A stretch of 64,000 nt of DNA, from assembly GCA_963819645.1 (NCBI GenBank), contig CAWFWZ010000003.1, positions 253,580 through 317,579 on the forward strand. The letters run 5' to 3'. Shown here piece after piece: positions 32,338 to 41,168 of this stretch. Source of the stretch: CAVVDY01 sp963819645. GTDB lineage: Bacteria > Acidobacteriota > Terriglobia > Terriglobales > Acidobacteriaceae. A program made the translations under genes and the position numbers. The notes under the pieces were generated by a model. That model saw nothing but the letters and a program-made list of their open reading frames with translations, was not told the origin of the DNA and did not search any database. How positions within the stretch are numbered: position 1 is the first letter of the stretch; each line of letters opens with the position of its first letter.

Positions 32338-35085
32338 ATGGCAGTATCAAACCAACAGAGCACGCCACTCGACTACGTACAGGTCACCGAGCAGAAGCGA
32401 TTGAATGACGCTCGCGAACAGGGCATTCCATGGAAGAAATGGGGACCTTACCTGAGCGAGCGGCAGTGGGGCACCGTTCGCGAGGACTACAGCAAGGACG
32501 GCAATGCCTGGAACTACTTCTCGCACGACCAGTCGCGCTCGCGCGCCTACCGCTGGGGCGAAGATGGACTTGGCCGGACTCTCCGACGACAAGCAGCGCC
32601 TTTGCTTCGCGCTCGCGTTGTGGAACGGCCGCGACCCGATTCTGAAGGAGCGGTTGTTCGGCCTGACCAACAGCGAAGGCAATCACGGCGAAGACGTAAA
32701 GGAATACTACTTCTACATCGACAGCACGCCGACGCACTCGTACATGAAGTATCTGTACAAGTATCCGCAGCGCGAATATCCCTACCGCGATCTGCTGGAG
32801 ACGAACGCAGCGCCGTTCGCGCGAAGAGATGGAGTATGAACTCCTCGACACCGGCATCTTCGACGACGATCGCTACTTCGATGTTTTCGTGGAATACGCC
32901 AAGGGCGATCCGGAAGACGTGCTGATCAAGATCTCGGTCCTCAATCGCGGCCCGGAAGCAGCACAGATTCACCTGCTTCCCACATTGTGGTACCGCAACA
33001 CCTGGTCATGGGAGGAAAGCGAGCCCAAGCCTGCCTTGCGCCAGATGGGCGACAATGCCATACAGGCTTCTCATCCGCAATTTGGCGATTACACCTTGCA
33101 GTGCGATGGCGCCGCCGAGCTGCTGTTCACCGAGAACGAAACCAACGCCAGTCGCCTTTGGGGCCAGCCGAATCCGACTCCGTACGTAAAAGACGCTTTC
33201 CACGAATACGTAATCGCCGGCAAAACGGACGCGGTGAATCCTGCGAAGTCCGGAACCAAAGCCGCCGCTCATTACGTGCTTGACGTTCCGGCCGGACAAG
33301 CGAAGGTTGTGCGGCTGCGCCTCAGCGCCAAGCCGGCTGTCGATGCCTTTACCACCTTCGACAAAGTCTTCGCGAGCCGCCTCGCAGATGCCGACGAGTT
33401 CTACCACCGAATCACGCCGGCCAACCTGAACGAAGACCAGCGCCGCGTCCACCGCCAGGCTCTGGCGGGCATGCTGTGGACCAAGCAGTATTACTATTTC
33501 GACCTCGATCGCTGGCTGACCGAGCATGACTCTCACCCATTGATGGGAACCGGCAAGGGTGGGGCGCGTAACCCGGAGTGGTTCCACATGCTCAACAGCG
33601 ACGTCATCTCCATGCCCGACAAGTGGGAGTATCCCTGGTACGCCGCGTGGGACCTGGCCTTCCATACCATCTCTCTTTCGCTGGTCGATTTCGACTTCGC
33701 CAAGGACCAGCTGCTGCTGATGCTGCGCACGCTGTACGCCCATCCCAATGGACAGATCCCCGCCTACGAGTGGAACTTCAGCGATGTGAATCCTCCGGTG
33801 CATGCCTGGGCGACGTTGTTTCTGTACCGGGTTGAGACCGAGCTGGGCCGCGCTGATCTGCGTTTCCTTGAGCGCTCCTTCCAGGGCCTGATGCTGAACT
33901 TCAACTGGTGGGTCAATCGCAAGGATCCCGAGGGCCGCAACGTGTTCGCCGGCGGATTTCTTGGGCTCGACAACATCGGCGTGTTCGACCGCAGTTCGCC
34001 GCTGCCAACCGGCGGCCATCTCGACCAGGCCGACGGCACCGCATGGATGGCCTTCTACTGCCAGTGCATGCTGGAGATCGCGCTCATCCTGACGGAATAC
34101 GACTCGATGTACGAGGAGATTGCTTTCCGCTTCCTCGAGCACTTCGCCTGGATCACCTATGCGATGGATCGCATCGGCGCCAACCAGGACGAAATGTGGG
34201 ACAGCGAGGACGGCTTCTTCTACGACCTGCTCCACTTCCCGAACGGCGATGCCATGCGCTTGAAGATTCGTTCCATGGTCGGGTTGCTGCCCCTGTGCGC
34301 CGCCACCGTCTTCGAACCGGGCACCATTGCCAATCATCCGAGAATTCTCGAATTGGTCGAGTTGTTCCGCAAGCGGCATCCGGAGGTGGTCAAACAGATT
34401 GCGGTATTCGATGGCGGCTTCAAAGGCTATGCCGACCGCAGGATGGCCTCCGTCTGCAGCCGGCAGAAGCTGGAGCGGATTCTGAAATACATGCTCGACG
34501 AAAACGAGTTCCTCAGCCCTTACGGCATCCGCTCGCTGTCGAAATATCACCTCGATCATCCCTTCGAGTTTCAGTTCGGCGGCCAGGAGTACAAGGTGCA
34601 GTACCTGCCGGCCGAGTCGAACACCGGCATGTTCGGCGGCAACTCTAACTGGCGAGGACCTATCTGGATGCCGGTGAACGTGCTCATTCTCCGTGGATTG
34701 CTGAACATGTATGCGTTCTACGGCGATGACTTCAAGGTTGAATGTCCGACCGGCTCCGGGAAGTACATGACGCTGTTCGAAGTGGCCAAAGAGATTGCCC
34801 GCCGGCTTTCCTGCATCTTCGTCCGCGACGCAAAGCGGAAATCGTCCGGTTTACGGTGGAACCAGGAAGTTCCAGGACGATCCCTACTGGCGGGATTACA
34901 TCCTGTTCTACGAATACTTCCACGGCGACAACGGCGCCGGCCTGGGCGCCAGTCACCAGACGGGATGGACTGGACTCGTGGCGCGTACGCTTGACCTGTT
35001 TGCCCGCTTGAAGTCCGAAGACCTGTTGCTCGGAGGCACGAAAGTCGTCGGCGAGCTGACGCGCGCACAGGTCGTGGGACAATGA
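32338..35085 (+). CDS. GH63-like glucosidase (MGH1-like (alpha/alpha)6 barrel; three frameshifts)
   Basis: Starts ATG 32338 with GGAG upstream. N-terminal part QKRLNDAREQGIPWKKWGPY and RQWGTVREDYS; middle YWRNTW-like segment WYRNTWSWEES; catalytic barrel with WFHMLNSDVISMPDKWEYPW, AWDLAFHTISLSLVDFDFAK, FFYDLLHFPNG and NSNWRGPIWMPVN. These match the bacterial glucosidase family related to GH63 and mannosylglycerate hydrolase. Frame changes near 32575, 32815 and 34850; the C-terminus YYFHGDNGAGLGASHQTGW-like segment lies in the last frame. About 915 residues, no signal peptide seen. It likely works with the GH13 enzyme on an alpha-glucoside or compatible-solute polymer. Confidence 0.85.
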
Positions 35086-35143
35086 GGCAGCGCAAGCACG
35101 GTCTCAGTCCGATGTCCGATCTTGCCGGGAAAGGATTCCTCGC

Positions 35144-36178
35144 GTGCGATGGCTGCGTAACCTCGTGCTGGTGCTGCTGACAATCATCGCGGTTCTGCTC
35201 ACCGTCTGGGCGGCCGCCGCACTCTTCTTCGATTCGCCTTATCCGGCGTTGCGGCCGGTGCTCGCCATCGTCTATCTCGCGGTGATCTTCGGAGCCCTGC
35301 TCTTGCTGCGCCGCGGTCACGCTGGACTGGTGGTCGCCTTCGCCGGCTTCGCTCTCGTCGTTTTCTGGTGGCTCAGCATTGAGCCAACCAACACCGCTGA
35401 TTGGGCGCCCGACAACGCCCAGACCGCTTACGCCGACATCAACGGAGACCAGGTCACGATTCACAACTTTCGAAACTGTAGTTACGTCACCGAAACCGAT
35501 TACACCTGCAAGTGGGAAACCCGTTCCTATAACCTGTCGAACCTGAGCGGCGCCGACATCTTTATTACCTGGTGGGGCTCGCCCTGGATCGCCCATCCTA
35601 TCGCCAGCTTCGACTTCGGCGATCAGGGCCATGTCGCCATGTCGATTGAGACTCGCGACGTAGTCGGCCAAAGCTATTCCGCCATTCGCGGATTCTTTCG
35701 CCAGTACGCTCTTACCTACATCGCGACCGACGAGCGCGACGTCATCCGCCTGCGCACCGACTACCGCAAGGACGAAGAGGTCTACCTCTTTCGCACCACG
35801 GTAAAGCCGGCGATGGCGCGCAAGATCTTTCTCGACTATCTGCAACGCGCCAACGAACTGCATCGCCAGCCGGAGTGGTACAACGCGATCACCAACAACT
35901 GCACCACCAACATCGCGGTCTCCGCCGACGAGGCTCGCCAGACCCGCATGCGCCTGGATTACCGCATCCTGCTCAACGGCAAGATGGACGAGATGATGTA
36001 CGAGCACCACACCCTGGTCACCGGCGGACTGACTCTGCCCGAACTGAAGGCCCAGGCCCACATTAATCCGGTCGCCAAAGCCGCCGGCGACAGCCCCGAT
36101 TTCTCCAGCATCATTCGCCAGGGACGCGTCGGCTTCACTCCGAAGCCTTCCGTCGCAGCCTCTCCTGCCGTGCCGTAA
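35144..36178 (+). CDS. DUF4105 (Lnb N-terminal-like) membrane protein
   Basis: 344 residues from GTG 35144. Three hydrophobic helices lie at the N-terminus (LVLVLLTIIAVLLTVWAAAA; LAIVYLAVIFGALLLLRR; AGLVVAFAGFALVVFWWLSI). An extracytoplasmic DUF4105 domain follows with the conserved segment NAITNNCTTNIAV (Asn-Cys-Thr) and HVAMSIETRD. The Cys/His arrangement suggests a papain-like or NlpC/P60-like fold, but activity is unproven. It follows the glycoside hydrolases by 58 bases on the same strand. Intact. Confidence 0.82.
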   Translation: MRWLRNLVLVLLTIIAVLLTVWAAAALFFDSPYPALRPVLAIVYLAVIFGALLLLRRGHAGLVVAFAGFALVVFWWLSIEPTNTADWAPDNAQTAYADINGDQVTIHNFRNCSYVTETDYTCKWETRSYNLSNLSGADIFITWWGSPWIAHPIASFDFGDQGHVAMSIETRDVVGQSYSAIRGFFRQYALTYIATDERDVIRLRTDYRKDEEVYLFRTTVKPAMARKIFLDYLQRANELHRQPEWYNAITNNCTTNIAVSADEARQTRMRLDYRILLNGKMDEMMYEHHTLVTGGLTLPELKAQAHINPVAKAAGDSPDFSSIIRQGRVGFTPKPSVAASPAVP

Positions 36179-36200
36179 GAGCGGTCGATGTTCGGGTGCC

Positions 36201-36665
36201 GGGTGCCCCATTCAAGCCGTCGTTTGGCTTGAGTGGGATCTTTGCCGGGTGCCCCATTCAAGCCGTTTTTTGGCTTGAGTGGGATTTCGGACGATGGCAC
36301 TTAGCAGTTGGCTCTTGGCTCTCGGCTGTTGGCCGGAGGCTTATTCCTTTCCCAGCGGTGTCATCCCCTCTAAGGGTGTCATCCCGAGCGGAGCCGAGGG
36401 ATCTGCAGTTCGCCGGGTGCACCACCCAAGCGTCGTTTGGCTTGAGTGGGATTTCGGCTTCGCTTTGTATCAGGGCCCGTCTTTAGACGGGCCGTTGACG
36501 TGCCCTGTCGTTCGGGCTTTAGCCCCTGCGCGCTGGGTGCCCCATGTTCACGTCCATCGTTTGGACGTTAACGTGGGTGATACACCTATCGAGCAGGCCG
36601 CCACTCTTCTGATCAAAGAATGATCCCCAGGTTAGCCCAAATGATGGGCGAACCTGGGGCACCCG
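36201..36665. repeat. Array of five hairpins with constant cap and loop but different stems
   Basis: Intergenic stretch with five units. 36201-36237 and 36247-36283: cap GGGTGCCCCA, stem TTCAAGCC, loop GTCGTTT or GTTTTTT, stem GGCTTGAG, closing TGGG. 36415-36450: GGGTGCACCA with stem CCAAGC/GCTTG and loop GTCGTTT. 36535-36577: GGGTGCCCCA, stem GTTCACGTCC/GGACGTTAAC, loop ATCGTTT. 36625-36665 on the minus strand: GGGTGCCCCA, stem GGTTCGCCCA/TGGGCTAACC, loop TCATT. Between them are GGCCCGTC-TTTA-GACGGGCC (36474-36493), GGGC-TTTA-GCCC (36514-36525), one GTCATCCCGAG repeat (36378-36410) and a GGCTCTTGGCTC run (36308-36335). No gene. Confidence 0.75.
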
Positions 36666-36678
36666 GCGAGCGTGTCCT

Positions 36679-37098
36679 TCATATCGACCACCTGTTTGCA
36701 CGCATGCAGCGTCTCAATCCATACGAAGTAAAGACGAACGCCATGACGAGAATCGGATCAAATTTATCCCAAGTACTGCGACCGCCATTCATTTGTGAAT
36801 AGAACGCGAGTAAAAGATCGATCGCGATACCGGCATAAACCCACTCAGTCAATCGAGGCACATTGGGAATCAGAAGGCCCGCGCCACCAAGGATGTGGGT
36901 CACGCCAATCAGAGGGATGATATAGAGCGGGTATCCGAGTTGCTGATTGGCGATCCTCCATTCGCCGGGATCGTGAATTAGATATAACCTTCCGAAGTAC
37001 ACCCAGATGAAGGCAACAAGGCCGGTTATTAACATCGCGGCTATTTGAGTTGCTCTACCTGCCCGCGCGGATTTATCAATTGTGTGTTCAGCGTTCAT
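36679..37098 (-). CDS. DoxX-like small membrane protein
   Basis: 139 residues with four hydrophobic helices (QIAAMLITGLVAFIWVYFGR; LYIIPLIGVTHILGGAGLLI; EWVYAGIAIDLLLAF; PILVMAFVFTSYGLRR), the topology and GAGLL signature of the DoxX/DoxD-like family. A purine-rich ribosome site GAGGAGGATC precedes the ATG at 37098. Family members are linked to redox or detoxification functions but are often uncharacterised. It lies downstream of the NmrA-like gene on the same strand across a 276-base gap without a clear gene. Confidence 0.75.
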   Translation of the reverse strand: MNAEHTIDKSARAGRATQIAAMLITGLVAFIWVYFGRLYLIHDPGEWRIANQQLGYPLYIIPLIGVTHILGGAGLLIPNVPRLTEWVYAGIAIDLLLAFYSQMNGGRSTWDKFDPILVMAFVFTSYGLRRCMRANRWSI

Positions 37099-37374
37099 AT
37101 TAAAAGATCCTCCTCTTGCGGTCTAAATGGTTTAAATCGTTCCGCAATAAGCCGGCTCTTGTACGCGACTGAAATCCACGCGCAGCCTGCGCGGGACGGC
37201 CTCCGGGTCCTGCATTCAACGAGGGCTTTCTGCACCCTTCACCACAAGAGAACAGGTGAGGGCGCTCTCGCAACGAGCATCGCCCTCGATCCTGTCTACT
37301 CCCGGCAGATCGGCGCTCGCCACCGAGCAAACCAGGGCCACGACGTAATGGCCTTTCGCCAGCTTGCCTCGGAC

Positions 37375-38247
37375 TTACGCCTTGACGGCGCTCTGTGCAG
37401 CCGCAAACACGTCGCGTGCGGATATCGTACCCGCTACGTGCTCCGTACCCGCGATTCCGAGGTCCATCCATCCCGCGTTAATGCTCTCGTACATTTCTTC
37501 GGCAGGTCCAGTGTGGCCCTTCGGGATGCCGAACTGCTCGAATGCTTCCGCCCAGCCTGCACGCGGGACTGCAAAGGCTTTTACATCGAGTGTCAGGACC
37601 TCACCCAATTGTCCGGCTACTTCATCCGCGCTTACCATCGAACCCAACTCGATGACGCGATGCCCTGACCACGCCGGCCCGGTCAGAAGCGTTGCCACCT
37701 CTGCGCCGATGTCGTCTGACGCGACCATTGTCGATTTCCGGTTTGTAGGATTGTAGAAGACCGGTAGTGTTCCGCCTTGGGCGGCCTGTAAGCCGAAAAG
37801 AAAGTTTTCGAAAAAGCCGCCTGCGCGCACAAATGCGACCGGAGATGGCAGGCTGCGAAAACCCTGCTCCAAGAGTGATAAGGCCGTGATCATCCCCAAC
37901 CCGCTTGTTCTATTCGCGCCCATCGACGAGAGCGCTACCACCCGCGAGGGCACTACCCTGGTCAGCGCCTCGACATAGTTCGCAATCACGCCCTTTGCTT
38001 CTCTGTAATCAGCCGAGGGTGCCCATACGGCCGGCAACATAACAAACGCGCCCTCAACACCTTTGAGCGCCGCCGCTATGGCTGTCGCATCGTTCCAGTC
38101 TCCACTCACCAACTCCACGCCTCGGTCTGCCCACTTCGCCGCTTTCTCGCGATTGCGCACAAGTGCTCGCACCTGTTGGCCTTGCTTCAGCAGATGCCGC
38201 GCGGTGGCGCCGCCAACTTTTCCAGTAATGCCCATGACTAAATACAT
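37375..38247 (-). CDS. NmrA-like NAD(P)-binding oxidoreductase/regulator
   Basis: 290 residues starting MYLVMGITGKVGGATARHLL with the dinucleotide motif GxxGxxG, then LVRNREKAAKWADRGVELVS (typical of NmrA/SDR atypical proteins) and VVALSSMGANRTSG, in which the canonical YxxxK is absent. AAAGGAG lies 7-13 bases upstream of the ATG. Divergent from the TetR gene, which probably controls it. Relatives either reduce quinones or sense NAD(P); the substrate is unknown. Confidence 0.85.
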   Translation of the reverse strand: MYLVMGITGKVGGATARHLLKQGQQVRALVRNREKAAKWADRGVELVSGDWNDATAIAAALKGVEGAFVMLPAVWAPSADYREAKGVIANYVEALTRVVPSRVVALSSMGANRTSGLGMITALSLLEQGFRSLPSPVAFVRAGGFFENFLFGLQAAQGGTLPVFYNPTNRKSTMVASDDIGAEVATLLTGPAWSGHRVIELGSMVSADEVAGQLGEVLTLDVKAFAVPRAGWAEAFEQFGIPKGHTGPAEEMYESINAGWMDLGIAGTEHVAGTISARDVFAAAQSAVKA

Positions 38248-38321
38248 GATGTTTTCTCCTTTTGCCTCGTATTTGGCCGCCCATCCAAATGAGCGATCTG
38301 ACTATTGGACGTCTATACAAA

Positions 38322-38380
38322 CCATTGGTTGCAAAATAATCAGTGGTTACAAAACCAGCGGTTGTAAATCAACAACCGGT
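38322..38380. promoter_or_regulatory. Candidate TetR operator cluster between nmrA-like and tetR genes
   Basis: Within the 167-base divergent gap there are three direct near-copies of TGGTTRCAAAA: 38326-38336 TGGTTGCAAAA, 38344-38354 TGGTTACAAAA and 38359-38369 CGGTTGTAAAT. Overlapping palindromes are TGGTT-ACAA-AACCA (38344-38357) and GGTTGT-N6-ACAACC (38360-38377). The spacing of 18 and 15 bases and the position between divergent genes are what is expected for a TetR-family operator. Binding is inferred, not shown. Confidence 0.6.
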
Positions 38381-38414
38381 CGCTAAAATCGTCAAAAGGG
38401 ATTAAGCTATTGAA

Positions 38415-39095
38415 GTGACATCCACATCACCAAGTCGCAGGGTCGAGCGTAAGGAGAGGTTGCGGGCCGAAATCCTTGCAGCTGCAGGTAAAATGTTCGC
38501 CGATCGCGGTTACGAAGCCGTGACGCTTCGTGCGATCGCTAAAGAGATCGGTTACACGCACGCCGTGATCTACCAGCATTTCCCGGACAAATCACACATT
38601 CTTGCCGAGTTGAGCCGCGAGACCATCGGGCTGATGATTCAGAACTTCGACGCGATTGCCGCTAAACATCTTGCACCGAAAGAGCGCCTTTTTGCGACCT
38701 CACGCGGCTTGATTCACTTCTGCATTGCCCATCCCCAGCAGTTCCGCAACGTCTTCTTCGGGCCTGAGAACCGAAACGGCGTCCGCGCTGGACAATACAT
38801 CAACGACATTGGCGCGCCGTTGTTCGGACGTTTCGTGCAGCTCTTTTTCGATGTTGCCAAAGATGAAGGATTGCCAAATAGGGATGACATAGTGATAGCC
38901 CACACCTGGTGGTTTACGATCTTTGGCCTCGCCACACTCTTTGTCATCCAAGGGGTTGTGCCTGACTTGCCTGACCGGACTCTCGTGATCGAGCAAACGA
39001 TCGCAACGCTTTGGGCGGGCGTCCAGGCTGTTCCGCGATTGCCGAAGAGCGTAATCACTAAGCGATCCGGCCGATCTAGTGCCTCAAAGCACTAA
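38415..39095 (+). CDS. TetR/AcrR-family transcriptional regulator
   Basis: 226 residues from GTG 38415. N-terminal helix-turn-helix: ERLRAEILAAAGKMFADRGY then VTLRAIAKEIGYTHAVIYQH and FPDKSHILAEL. The C-terminal ligand-binding part resembles WHG/TetR_C domains (FCIAHPQQFRNVFFGPEN, HTWWFTIFGLATLFVIQG). Divergent from the NmrA-like gene with a repeat-rich operator region between. The likely role is repression of that gene and itself, released by a small hydrophobic ligand. Intact. Confidence 0.9.
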   Translation: MTSTSPSRRVERKERLRAEILAAAGKMFADRGYEAVTLRAIAKEIGYTHAVIYQHFPDKSHILAELSRETIGLMIQNFDAIAAKHLAPKERLFATSRGLIHFCIAHPQQFRNVFFGPENRNGVRAGQYINDIGAPLFGRFVQLFFDVAKDEGLPNRDDIVIAHTWWFTIFGLATLFVIQGVVPDLPDRTLVIEQTIATLWAGVQAVPRLPKSVITKRSGRSSASKH

Positions 39096-40076
39096 CAGCT
39101 TCTGACAACTTAGGAGTCGTTGGAGGTATGCCCGTGGAGTACCAGCACTCAACCACTTCTCCGGGCCGTAGGACGGGTGGCCCAGGCAACGTTTTACTTA
39201 CACAGATAGGCACCCGGCAACTCACTCATTCCCGGTTCTTGAGACCGCCCATCCGTACTTCGGAACCAAAAGCCAAGAGCCAATAGCCAACAGCCGAATA
39301 GGCACGAACGTGTTGTATAACCGCCCGAACTATTTTGTCCACACTTCAATTTCTAAGTTGCTGAACTCACACCACTTCTGATTTCCCTTCGTCACACATC
39401 AACGTGCCCGCGCTCACCGCAATCGCGTTGCGTGATTTCTTAACTCTTGCAACGGATTCGGGGAGGGGGAAGGTGTGGGGAAAAGCCGCTTTGCCGCTAT
39501 TCGCCATTCGCTGTTCGCCAGAACTCGAGAGCTCCCAGCCGCCAGCTTCCAGCTACCAGCCAGAAGAAAAGCCCCACGTGCCCAGCCGCCACAAACTACA
39601 CGAGCCGCCGACCTCTGGCGAAAAGCGAATGGCGAACGGCGAAAAGCGTTTGTTTCCAAGATTTTGCCTGTAAGTCTCACGGGCTCAAGATTTTACCGGG
39701 AAAGTTTTTTGCCGGCCCAATGGAATCAAGATTTTACGGGGTACCAGGGGGAGGGGGGTACCCAGCAACAGTCACCTCCGCCCCGGTGGGAGCCCCCGCA
39801 TTCATGCGGGGGAAAGCAGGCGTCTTTATGAAACGCGCTTTAGCGCCGGGGCTGAAGCCCGCAATCGAAGTGAGGCCCCTTTTCCCTCGGATAAATCCGA
39901 GGGCTTCCACCCGAAGCCGCCGGCTGGGAGCTGGCGGCTCTTTCCGACACCTGATACCTGACACCCGAAGAACAGATCCCTCGCGCCAAGGGCGCTCGTG
40001 ATGACAAAGACTGAAAACGCGCCCAATGAATTTACTGACAGCTGACAGCTGATGGCTGACAGCTAAAGGAGCATCC
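39096..40076. repeat. Repeat-rich intergenic region without a supported gene
   Basis: About 980 bases. Near 39268-39297 a run of GCCAAGAGCCAATAGCCAAC; near 39495-39520 and 39618-39650 inverted tracts of ATTCGCCATTCGCTGTTCGC type; 39793-39812 CCCCCGCA-TTCA-TGCGGGGG; 39849-39860 GGGC-TGAA-GCCC; 39884-39903 CCCTCGGA-TAAA-TCCGAGGG followed by CTTCCACC; near 39965-40008 a minus-strand GTCATCACGAG repeat; near 40035-40062 CTGACAGCTGACAGCTGATG. Open frames here are short, overlap on both strands and carry no recognisable domain. Confidence 0.6.
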
Positions 40077-40911
40077 ATGACCCGCCACTGCGAACACGTC
40101 AAATCCAACGGCCACTTCTGCGGATCGCCTGCCATGCGCGGCCGCAATTACTGTTTCTTCCACATCATCGACATCGGACGGCGGCTGCGCCTGAAGCGTT
40201 ATTTCGACCACGGCCTGCAGGCTCCGCCGATCGAGTTGCCGCTGCTGGAAGATGCTGCGTCCATCCAGCTCGCGCTGGTGCAGGTGACCGACGCCCTGCT
40301 GAAAGGCACGCTCGACCGCAAGACCGCCGGCCTGGTGCTGTATTCGTTGCAGACCGCCAGCTCAAACTTGCGCAACATGCAAAAAGAAGCTGAGGCCGAC
40401 TCCGACAACGCCATCTGCAATCGTTACGACAGCTTTGAGCACGACTACGAGCTCGACATGGCCGAGACCGCCAGCTTGCGCATCGAGGAGCCGACGGAAG
40501 GAGAGAACCTGGAAGCGACGGCGGCCGAGATCGTGGAAGGCGCAGCGTATGCCGGACTGATCAAGAATGACGGAACCGGGAAGCGCGTGGAAGATGTTGA
40601 TGCACACGAATCGTCTGGTGGACGACGAAAGGGATGCCACTCCGAAGCTCGGCCCGGTCAACTACCTTGACCACGATCCCGTCGACCGCAGCGTGCGCAT
40701 CCCGTTGCTGCTCACGCCGGTGCAGTATGAGCAGGCGAAGGTTTCCATCTTCGGCTACGAGATGTTGAACAGCATCGACCGCGAACATCGCGACGGCCGC
40801 AAGCCGGTCGCACAACGCGCCGCCATCAGCCAGAACATCACGCTGCCCGTGCGCAAGCCGGTGGTGAGCGTGAGGGTGGAACAGGAGCAGCAATTAGCAA
40901 CCAGCAATTAG
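40077..40911 (+). CDS. Conserved-looking hypothetical protein with N-terminal Cys/His site (probable frameshift)
   Basis: Begins MTRHCEHVKSNGHFCGSPAM followed by GRNYCFFH: the C-x2-H...C...C-x2-H pattern looks like a small zinc site. The region to about residue 165 is helical and charged. Near 40590 the frame seems to change, and the second part (LVDDERDATPKLGPVNYLDH, then ISQNITLPVRKPVVSVRV) runs to 40911. Two separate overlapping genes are the alternative reading. AAAGGAG precedes the ATG. I do not recognise a named family; function unknown. Confidence 0.6.
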
Positions 40912-40944
40912 CAATTAGTTGCGGAAGCGCGGAGCGTAGCCTCG

Positions 40945-41074
40945 GGTGGAAGCCTCTGCATTCATGCGGAGGAAAATGTGCAATGTTATGAAACGCGCTT
41001 TAGGGGTGGCCGGGTGGAAGCCCTCGGATTTATCCGAGGGGACATCGCGCTCCCCCGATCATGGGCTTCAGCCC
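40945..41074. repeat. GGTGGAAG-tagged variable-stem hairpins upstream of rhomboid gene
   Basis: Two complete units: GGTGGAAG at 40945-40952 followed by CCTCTGCA-TTCA-TGCGGAGG (one T-G pair), and GGTGGAAG at 41013-41020 followed by CCCTCGGA-TTTA-TCCGAGGG. A short GGGC-TTCA-GCCC follows at 41063-41074. The segment ATGAAACGCGCTTTAG between units also occurs at 39828-39843, so the whole block is a second copy of the arrangement in the preceding intergenic region. Confidence 0.65.
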
Positions 41075-41168
41075 GGGACACTTGGCGTCCGTGCGATTTC
41101 GTCAAGGAGCGTGCTAACATCGTGTCCCGCGAGGCGGCTGGTCCTGGCTGGCTCGAACGGAGGCCTGC

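Noticed and set aside
33006..34559. 517-codon minus-strand frame opposite the GH63-like gene
   Set aside because: Shadow of a conserved coding region with no start context or family motif.
34718..36211. 497-codon minus-strand frame opposite the GH63-like end and DUF4105 gene
   Set aside because: Crosses two genes supported on the plus strand; no recognisable fold.
36201..36665. CRISPR array
   Set aside because: Repeats are irregularly spaced, partly inverted and form hairpins; there are no uniform spacers and no cas genes.
39404..40001. Overlapping plus- and minus-strand frames in the repeat-rich gap
   Set aside because: Their translations are those of repeats and palindromes, open on both strands, with no ribosome site or domain.
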